This document shows, piece by piece, positions 55,958-64,000 of a stretch of 64,000 nucleotides of DNA (position 1 is the stretch's first letter; the number at the start of each line of letters is the position of its first letter). Source of the stretch: Selaginella moellendorffii (Eukaryota; Streptophyta; Lycopodiopsida; Selaginellales; Selaginellaceae). The stretch spans positions 297,255 through 361,254 of the forward strand of contig NW_003314262.1 in NCBI RefSeq assembly GCF_000143415.4. The letters run 5' to 3'. The notes below the pieces were generated by a model. The model was not told where the DNA came from and ran no database searches. It saw only the letters and a list, made by a program, of their open reading frames with translations. A program made the translations under genes and the position numbers.

Positions 55958-58019
55958 TCAATTGTCTTTTAATGTATCATTAATAAATTGATTTTTCATA
56001 CCACTCCTCAATTTACACATTGCATACCTCCTAGAAGCAACTGATAGAGAAGGACGAAAACCTCGAAGACGGCGTTTGAAGAACTCATATTCTTCAATCG
56101 CAAACACCGATCTACCAGAGTCACGTGCTGCTTCGACTATCGAACCACTACCTGCTGTGCAATCGATGACAACACCCCTAGTTGGGCAATAAAGCTCAAG
56201 TAGGACATGCATCGCCGATGGAGATCGGAACCGATACCCAGACAATGTGTTGCGGATGTCGTCGTCTATGAGATTTGGTATGATGTCAGTAAAGCTATCA
56301 TACCCTGACAAAACCCTTGCAGCACGCTCGCTATCACGAAAACCGTCATTTTCTTTTCTGCAAAACACATGGTAGGTCCACATCATAACCTGAATAATAA
56401 AACTTTAGAGACAACCAAAACAGAAAATGATTTCTTACCTTCTCTGGCATGCCTAGGACACCTTTGGTCTCGACCCCAACACTATCCATGATGCATCTGG
56501 AAGAGAACCTCTTGAAGTTGACTCGACTTGCATACCTCATAAGGCAGGACATCCAATGGGGGTCATTCGGGAGAATGAAGGCAACTTGACCGGTTGTGTG
56601 AAGGAGAATTGCTGCCAAAAGGAATGCATCCTTCAAGTGGTTTTTAGTCAGGTTGTTCCAGCTTGGGACATCACCATTAGCATCTGGAAGACCATCTGGC
56701 ATGTCAAAGAGTATGAAGTTTGTGCTCTTGAGCGGTCGCCTATGGATCTTCTGACAAAAGCGCTCCCACTTTCGCCGGATAGCCATATTCTCAGCATCCT
56801 CCTCAAAAGATGCCATCAATGAACTATAGGAGCCAATAAAGATCCCAACTTCACCACGGAATGCCACTGGAGATACAGGGCGAATCTAGGGGGAGAAGAC
56901 AAAGATAAGATGTGAACTTAAGAAAATTTACATACCGTCATGTGGCGTGTGGTAGATGTAAGTTCCTCCAAGTCCTCTTCTCAAGCATCAAGACGAGCTG
57001 GAATGAAGTTACTCCCGACAGTTTTTGCTACAACCATTTTGAGGAACTAAGAAAAGGAGAGAATTAAAAGAAATATACCTCGAGAAGTTCCTCGGTTATG
57101 GGGACATCTTGGACAATCATCATCACTGTTGACTAATTCCTCCAGATGTGGATTTGCTCACTTTCGTCGAGGTAGAAATTCTTGGACGTTCTGGTTCTCT
57201 TGCTCGACTTCGTCTCGAAGAATCTCGTTCTCACCGCCATCTTCACTCTGCTCGCCATTGGCACCAACAGAGTCGACATTCTCATGGCCATCATCTTCGT
57301 CATCATTGTTGCCTCTTGCAGCCTCATGGTGGGTTGGTTCATAATCTGGCATCTCCAATTCCCAAGGACAAGTGCGCTTTATTGCTGCTGGAAACTTCAT
57401 TGTTGTCAGGTACATGCCTCCATCTCTCACACCATGCCTCAGGAGACGTGTGCATACCGGTGTTTCGAGAGGAACGCGTCTATATTGGAAATACCGATAA
57501 TAGAATATAAACAATTGAGTATAGTTGAGAAATTGTATGTTACCTGAAAGCTACTCGACACATGAAGTAAGGTTGGCCAAGTTGTTTATCAAATGGAGTC
57601 GTGCTTGTGGCCTTCTTTGGCAGCCAGTCCTCTCCGAGTTTTGTAAGCTCAATGGTGACGAAGTCCTTAAATGGAAGTTGCTCAGGATCATCCCCTATGA
57701 AAGGTGCTAGAAACATCTCCCCTTCATATACAGTTTGTGAAATGTAGACGGTCCTCCTCATCACAGTCTCCATCATACTGTCCAAACCTTTTTCTCCTTC
57801 CCTGAGTCTGCTATTGAGGTCATTCAGAATGTGTATCTGTTCCTCATATGCAAGTGTTGACTTTGAGATGTTGTAAATAATCTCATCTGGAGTCTTGCCC
57901 ACTAAAAAATAACTTTTGTGAGAACCTTCATGTAAATACAAACAATACTTACTTTCATGACAAACAATCTCTGTTATAATATCGAACCACTCCTTTGGGC
58001 ATCGAGGGTTAGCCACACT
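55958..58019 (-). pseudogene. Bacterial-type DNA methyltransferase gene (beta-class motif order), 5' end cut by transposon copy 2
   Basis: Exons on the minus strand: 57953-58019, 57544-57901, 57162-57479, about 57079-57127, 56936-57046, 56439-56885 and 55958-56389, with GT-AG introns mostly 32-64 bp. Exon 56439-56885 has NFILFDMPDG, a DPPY-type motif IV (DMPD), followed by a helix and AFILPND. The last exon has VMMWTYHVFCRKEN, RSPSAMHVLLELYCP and VVIDCTAGSGSIVEAARD, the AdoMet-binding motif I. Motif IV before I is the beta-class order of N4C/N6A methylases. Exon 57162-57479 ends in a strongly acidic tract. TGA at 56981-56983 (Arg expected) and an uncertain splice at about 57127-57161 suggest decay. 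The frame is still open where the transposon starts, so the N-terminus lies beyond the insert. Confidence 0.7.
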
Positions 58020-58043
58020 AAGCTCTATTTCGTTAAAGTGGGA
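58020..58043 (+). repeat. Terminal inverted repeat, copy 2
   Basis: Identical to the mirrored right end of copy 1 except for one base (G where that end has A after GTTAAA), so it equals the left-end version at that position. CACT precedes it. Confidence 0.85.
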
Positions 58044-58679
58044 TTTATTCAGTAAAATGGGACTAGGTACAAATTTTCAAGTATTTGAAAATGACGTGAA
58101 ATTATATGTTTTTTGTCCAGGGGCTAGACATATCTGGGGCATGGTGACTAGCGCGGTGACTTTGTGTCCAGACTGAGTCCATCTAGTTGTATAATAAATC
58201 TCATTGTCAAGGTGAACAAGCCGAATCTGAAGCTAAAGAAGAGCGATGGCATGCGCACACACACTATTTGTTTGTTCATTGAGCGTGTGGTGAGCTTTCC
58301 AAGATGAACATCATTCCTATTAGCCAGACATATAACTTAATGGTGAGAACATTTAGATATTATTCAATGTTATCTTTTTCTAACGAATCTAATTGTGAAG
58401 GTGTAGCAAGAGGCATTGCTAGTCTGGAGAAGTCATTTAACTCATTTGACCCTTAGTGTATTTTCATGAAACTAAATAACATTCATATTATTAAGGAATT
58501 TCTCTAGTACCTTTTTTTAACAACATAGAGGCTTGCATTTCTTTCAAAGGTGATTTAGTAAAAGGCCTGAGGGCACATGCCATTCTATTTCTCAAACCGG
58601 TATTAAGATATACTAGTGCAAAGGGAAAAAGGTATTTGGTGATCAAGTAAATGGCATGAGGGCACACGCCATTATAAGC

Positions 58680-58937
58680 CTAAGCGCTAGTGGACACCTC
58701 CTTTTTGGTACTCTCAGCGGTACTATCATCCTTCTCCGGGTCAGTTGTTTTGCTTTGGATTGTTGTCTCTGACGTTACTGGGGCGTTCTCGATAGTTGTT
58801 AATATTGCTGTTTGTTCAGAAAAATGATCACCTGGAGTATAGTACGGGGAGTTTGGAAGACTTATATATTCAACATCTTCACCTATCTCCTTCTTCGTCT
58901 CCTTTTCTGCCTCACTTACAGATTTTGTGCTTGCCAT
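58680..58937 (-). CDS. Small Ser/Thr-rich cargo protein (85 aa), copy 2
   Basis: Near-identical to the protein at 32757-33014; differences include KETKKEIGE for KETEKEIGE and NAPVTSE for NASVTSE. The latter matches the paralogue at 53632-53877 (NAPVTSE), so copy 2 keeps the older state there. The frame is intact. Confidence 0.65.
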   Translation of the reverse strand: MASTKSVSEAEKETKKEIGEDVEYISLPNSPYYTPGDHFSEQTAILTTIENAPVTSETTIQSKTTDPEKDDSTAESTKKEVSTSA

Positions 58938-59583
58938 GAGAACGCTCTTCACCCTAAAATATGGAGTTTGTTGTGTTATAAAAGGAAACCAACACACACG
59001 CTGCAAGGGAATGATGGTACATAAAGCACGTAAGCCCACAATATGGGTTTATGTGCCATTAATATGGGCCACACGCCATATTATTAGATTTATGCACGTG
59101 TGATTGGTAAATCCATATGTCACATCATCTTTGTTTTACCTCACACACTATATCAGGCCTAATGAACCATATCACATGTGCGCACATGCTATATATATGG
59201 AGAAGTATTATGCAAGGATAGAAAAATTCAATGCATGATTGTGGAGAGCAATGGCATGAAGCCACATGCTAAATAACATTTTAGAGAAAAAATTAAAATA
59301 AAAACATGCAAACAGTACTGAGTGGACCAAGACTTAGAAGTGCACAATTGAATGAGGTATTTCTAATAAATATTTCACTCACCTCATATAGGAATGGCTA
59401 CCACTCTCAAATGGCGTATCGCCTCATGCCATCACCTCGCAATTTGTTATAACAATCCGATGAATTCACATTCGGCTTGTTCACCTTGAACTTTAAGTAA
59501 GATTTGCTAGAACAACTAAGAATTTATACTTGTTATTTGTATCATCTCACCTAGGAATGGCGTAAGGCCACATGCCATCACGC

Positions 59584-60238
59584 CTCCTCTGATTCAGATT
59601 CGGATTGTTCACCTTGAAATAAAATACATTAGAAACTTAGTAAAGGAATATTAATGAATCTCACCTTGAACCCGGGTTATGAATGCTCTTGCTGCATCTC
59701 TTGCATGGTCTGGCAAGGTGATGGTGGCACTCTGCTTCTGCATCCAACTATGCACAACATTATCCACCGATATGCTCATGCTGGGATCCCTTGGATTCAG
59801 CACCCATCTCTTTTCTAGGCAATCCTTCGTATATCCGGAACTTGGCTTGAACCACTCCACAATTACATTGAAGGAGTTAGTTTCCGCGTCCTCCTCTGCA
59901 TCAGTGATGCAGCGCCCCACCCATATCATTTGTTTTTTATTACTGGGTCTAACAAGCACGACCATTCCTTTGCAGACCTGTACTGGATTGAATGCTGAAT
60001 CTGGCTTCTTGTTCCTCGGCCCACAATAGTGATCCTCAACATCGTTATCTGTCACTGCATTTCCAGAGGACATTGTTCCGCTACTATCTGGTGCTCTGGG
60101 TTCTAGCCAAAAGGACTCTTCCAATTCTTCATATACAACCGGCCCATTTTGGATAGCAGATATAATCTTCTCCCAGTATTCGAGCAAAGGCTTGCACCTC
60201 TTAAAATAGGATTCTCCACCAAACACCAACCCCCTCTT
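59584..60238 (-). pseudogene. C-terminal module of the putative transposase, copy 2
   Basis: Mirrors 31456-32116, with the SH3/chromo-like segment GMVVLVRPSNKKQMIWVGR and the last small exon GEQSESESEEA after a short intron. The in-frame TAG that separates it from the core is at 60239-60241, as in copy 1. Confidence 0.6.
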
Positions 60239-62720
60239 CTAGAAGGCAATATGTTGTCTAATCCCGGCCACTATACTTTCCTGGTCTTTGAGTCCATCCA
60301 GGTGCATCGGCCGTGGGGAACCCTGAGGAATCATAGGTTCCCCAGTTATAGGATCTCTCTTGAAGAGTTCAATGCCGTCCACTGGCAGCCACACTCTGTC
60401 CCATTCTCTCATCATGTACCTCATCACTGGAGCACCGTCGCGCATGCTGAAATGAAACTGAAGAGGCTTGGAGTGGCCAATCAGCGCTTCGGATCCGTCC
60501 CTGATGTAGCCTCTTACAAACCCCTTAAAGTCTGGAACCTCTGTCACAAGTGCAGCTTCAATAGTGCCTTTGATGCAATTTTGGAATTCATCATAGAGTT
60601 GTGGGAGGGTGAGGACATTGGATCGCCGGAGGGACTCTGCCAGGTGACTGAACATGGCATCGACGTCTTCATGAGTGTGCCCAACCATGAGAAAGCCAAG
60701 TGTAACCGTTTCAAATATGCCTTTGGCAACAAGCATCGCCAAGTACGCGAAGACGTACATGTTTTTGTTCTCACTGCCAGCATTGTCTGTTTGGAGCAGA
60801 AAATGGGGTGGAAGGCCACATCGGCCGCAAGAACTTCCTTGAGATTCTGCTTTGTTTGGATGAGGCTGTGCATTCACCGGGCGACCAGCCTCGTCGGAAT
60901 GGCATGAGGCCTCACGTGATAACCCTACAATCTGACGGCCAACATATTCACTAAGATGGCATGGGGCCCCACGCGATACTGCAAGCCTTTGCTCCTCCTC
61001 AAGCTGAACCCTATATGGGGTTCGATCGACAAGGGCCTTATGCAAGGGTTGGCCGTTCAACTCAGTCTGCGCACTTTGTAGAGACCTTAAGTGTTTTGCT
61101 AGGGATGCAATCATCATGTTTGCACCCCCGCCACCCCATAGAGGTACAAAGAAGTTCCCATAGTTCTGGGCACCATGCCCATGAGCGATTATGCCAAACA
61201 GAGACACAGGCAGCTGCATGGATGAAGAGATTGCCTTGGGGGCAGGATTGAGTCGAGGTAAGCACATCTTTTTCTGGTCCATTTTGTCGTGGATGATGCA
61301 GAGGTAAGAGTCAGGTCTCTTTATGGAGAGAATCCTGTTATGATAATATGCAGTCCTGCAGCTTCTCTGCTCGATGTTGTGGTCGAGCTGCCTTCTAACC
61401 AATGTCTCTCGCTCTTGAGCGCTGCAAGAATTCTTTGACAAAGCCATTTTGATAGCAGTGCACTCGTCATACTTTGAAAAGCTGGAGTACTTTCCTATAC
61501 TCACATCCCTAAACCTGTTGCTCCACAATCTACTAAATCTAGATTGGCTTAGCTTCCTGTAGCCATTACTCTGGAGTTCCCGATTCACATCTTCCAATAT
61601 GGCCCCCTTGGTATACATAGAAGGGAGAACTCGTTGGGTGTTTCGTGTTCCATCTTCCAAGAGGCGGGTTTTATGTGGTTGCTGCTTGTTACATGTCTCG
61701 ACAAACCTCTTGAAGATTGCCTCTCCATATACAACATAACTCCTGGTTTTGTGCGTACCGTCGTTCCCATGGACTGCCTGTTGAACCCTTTGTTCCTCAA
61801 ACTCAGTTTTTGATTCTGTAGAATGTGGTTCGAGGGACTCCATAAATGATTCTCCATGCCTTCATGCAGACCAAACCCCTCTGGAAGACCATGCCCCCCA
61901 CCTGATGTTCTGAAGCATCAACAGATGACCGTAATGCCTCATACACAAAATTGCGAGCTGCCTTCCAGGACAATGTCTTGTATCTTGCTCTCTCCTTTTC
62001 AATAGCATCCCAATCAGCATGTTGACAGCACCTCCTCTTGCAACAAGCAACTGTCGAGACCATTCGAACCTCCATCGCCATTTTCTGCCTTTTCGGTTCG
62101 TTGCTCAGATCCCTTTGGCTGCGCTTTAGGAAGGTGTACTTTCTTTTCCCATGAAAAGATGTTCTATCATCAGTTGTAGTGGTGTTTGATTGCGAATCTT
62201 TCACATTCTCAAACACTAAATGCCTCAATTTCCACCGCACAATGCTTCCAATAGTCAGACTGTTTTCTTCTGTGTCAACAACCTCTAAAATTGCAACTCC
62301 AATATCATCCCAGCCCAATTCTTGATTAGCAACCTCATCTCTTGGATCGACAACTGTGGCTAAGCCCTCAGCTACCACCTCCCCCTCGGGGTTGTTTAGA
62401 AACACCTTTGCCTGAATCCATGTAGCACAGTTCTTAAGATCCACGGAGGGAACATGCGTCGCACTTGCGCTGTCCCCAACATCTGCTTTCTTCTGAAGAT
62501 TTTTCAAGGCAACAACAACATTTACCCCGACGACCATCTCTCCTCGTTCAATAGCGACCACATTCCCATCGAAGACAATCTCTACTGATACAGCAGCATT
62601 GCCTTCCCCAAGCCTTTGACAGTGTATAACAAAGTTCCGATCCATAGACACAAGGGTCCCTTTTGCAACTCTCTTCCCACCATTCAAAATGTAAACCTTT
62701 TCCCCAACCCTGAAGGCCAT
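60239..62720 (-). pseudogene. DUF7869-like DDE-type putative transposase, copy 2
   Basis: Starts MAFRVGEKVYILNGGKRVAK at 62720 and reads through both positions that are stops in copy 1 (Trp and Gln here). An extra T in a T run at about 61806-61811 shifts the frame after FYRIK, and the core continues in the next frame from about 61843. IIHDKMDQKK, LQTDNAGSENKN and VGHTHEDVDAMFSHLAE are kept. Neither copy in the window is intact, but their private lesions do not overlap. Confidence 0.75.
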
Positions 62721-64000
62721 TCTGAAAGTGCAGAAAAGAAGTTAAGACCATACAAAAAATGATTGGAGAATGGCCTAAATTATAACATACCAAACAACCT
62801 CAATAGCATGAGGCCACATGCCATTATTCAAACATGCTATTGACACCCACGTGAAATTTCGCATTCACAAAATTGGTATGAGGCCTCATGCATCTTGATA
62901 TACACACAACTGCAGGCAAGTAAAAACATACATGACAATACGCTAGCCATGAAATTGCAAGGGCCCAAGATGGCATGTGGCCTCATGCCATTTCTAAATG
63001 CGGTCCTAAGCCATTCCATGGTGAACATACCAGGAAGCACAAGTGCCGAATATCAAGAGGAAGCGGTAGCCACACCAAAGACAGTGCCGCTCGCAACACC
63101 GCAACTACTCGTAGCACCGCTCGCAACACCACAACTGCTCGTAGCGCTGCTCGCACAAACTGCCACTCGCATAAACTGCCGCTCGCAATAGCGCTCGCAA
63201 TGCCGCAACCGCTTGTAGACGCATAAACCATAGCTCACAACGCCGCTTACACAAGCAGCGCTCACTGCGCTCAGTGGAACCAAGAACACGGCGCACAAAA
63301 ATGATAGACCTAGGAATGAGTTTGAGAATTCAAAAATAACACACGCTTGAACGTCACATCAAATCCTCTGACAAACCAGATCTTATGATTCCTTTGACAA
63401 ATTTCAAACTGAGTAGCTTATAGACTTTGCTGTCGGAGGTTGAACTTTGTCACATCATGTCCTTGCCTCGATCTAGCTGTGCCATTCAGTGATTCGAACT
63501 TTGCCATGCCGTGTTAGCGATCCGCGCCAAGATTATTCGCCGTGTAAAGGAATAATTATGCTATGTGTGTACGTCCATTTATGGCAATATAAGGCCACAC
63601 GCCATTCAAAGAATAATGCTAGTCGAGTATTTTTTGGTGCATTTTTGGGTTCAAAATTGCATGAGCCCACACGCTATAAAGTTTACCTGTACCAAAAATA
63701 GAAACAGCTTTATTTACTTGGGAATTTAAGTGGTTGAGGCATTTTTAAACTTACAAACACATGCCCTACTTACATTCCTTTGGTTGCTTAAAATTCAAAA
63801 ATATTATAAACCTTTCTTTTTGCAGTTTCAATGTTTTCAATTATGGTTTTTGATTTTCGCAGGACCAGCCTAGTAATCTATTTGCATCCCGTCATTTTTA
63901 TAGCTAGCTTTTATTTGTCCCCTTCGCTAGCCTGAGATACATCTGCTCGGCATCTACCTCTTACAGCATTTGCCCAGAAAGGGCATCTTTCTTCACGTAG
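62721..64000. promoter_or_regulatory. Upstream region of transposase, copy 2
   Basis: Mirrors 27696-28974: dyads at 62803, 62970 and about 63582-63678, and the GC-rich minisatellite at about 63060-63240. The telomere-like repeat of copy 1 would lie just past the window end. Confidence 0.6.

Larger units (their letters stand above)
58562..63678. repeat. Dispersed 22-bp dyad repeats in transposon copy 2
   Basis: Clear copies start at 58651, 59251, 59411, 59557, 60899, 60956, 62803 and 62970. Weaker copies are near 58245, 58562, 59055, 59180, 62876, 63582 and 63657. They occupy the same relative places as in copy 1, but several differ at single positions, such as 60899 (CACGTGAT) and 60956 (CACGCGAT). 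Confidence 0.8.
58020..64000. mobile_element. Second copy of the 13-kb transposon, inverted and partial
   Basis: Begins with the same terminal repeat, AAGCTCTATTTCGTTAAAG, preceded by CACT (58016-58019) as the putative target duplication. It mirrors 33674 down to about 27696 with only about 2 bp net length difference over 5.98 kb. The two copies form an inverted pair around a 24.3-kb loop. The fusion-gene half should lie beyond the window. Differences are scattered substitutions, including in the dyads. Confidence 0.9.

Noticed and set aside
57129-57547. Plus-strand proteins opposite the methyltransferase acidic exon
   Set aside because: The minus frame has matching splice phases and an acidic tract in line with neighbouring exons; the plus frames are its mirror.
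1-64000. tRNA, rRNA or other structured RNA genes
   Set aside because: I found no cloverleaf with a plausible anticodon or rRNA core sequence by eye. A covariance-model scan was not possible, so small RNAs cannot be excluded.

Overview
The window looks like nuclear DNA of a land plant. I infer a lycophyte close to Selaginella, because introns are only about 38-60 bp and canonical GT-AG, the genes include a pentatricopeptide-repeat relative, and initiator-Met primer sites mark many LTR elements. The species name is inference and no search was run. Single-copy host genes fill only the first 6 kb. The rest is layered mobile DNA.

Layout. 1-1240 (-): a broken multi-exon gene of unknown function. 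1899-3190 (+): a frameshifted PPR relic. 3891-6142 (+): a structurally intact six-exon gene of unknown function (649 aa). 6404-12016 (+): a Ty3/gypsy element with GTGAA target duplications, its integrase split by a 595-bp TRIM with CAAGT target duplications. 12420-20352: AT-rich, decayed LTR elements. 20555-33674: a 13.1-kb DNA transposon inside a chromovirus LTR. 33675-43696: pieces of that LTR family and a nearly full-length minus-strand chromovirus. 43697-52883: LTR debris and a 3.5-kb inverted pair of a non-coding LARD-like element. 53210-58019: a small gene cluster with a bacterial-type DNA methyltransferase gene on the minus strand. 58020-64000: a second, inverted copy of the 13-kb transposon, cut by the window end.

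The main result is the 13,120-bp transposon. Its ends are terminal inverted repeats starting AAGCTCTATTTCGTTAAA. It has a CAAT target duplication, and the uninterrupted target survives in a sister LTR at 42735-42738. It carries two divergent gene blocks. Rightward lies a DDE-type, DUF7869-like putative transposase plus a small Ser/Thr-rich protein gene. Leftward lies one spliced frame of about 1,570 codons joining a ParB/sulfiredoxin-like domain, a degenerate beta-class DNA methyltransferase-like domain, an acidic/basic linker and an FCP1-like HAD phosphatase domain. The frame is consistent across ten exons and broken by only two nonsense codons. More than 20 copies of a 22-bp dyad (arms ATGGCRTG / CAYGCCAT) are scattered through the element, several of them inside its tiny introns. 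A ParB-like protein with dispersed palindromes suggests a parS-like partner system; this is a hypothesis.

The cluster at 53.2-58.0 kb has a methyltransferase with much better preserved motifs and a paralogue of the transposon's small protein. It looks like a diverged sibling element whose methyltransferase gene was interrupted by the second transposon copy. Both transposase copies in the window carry lesions, at different positions, plus one shared in-frame stop.
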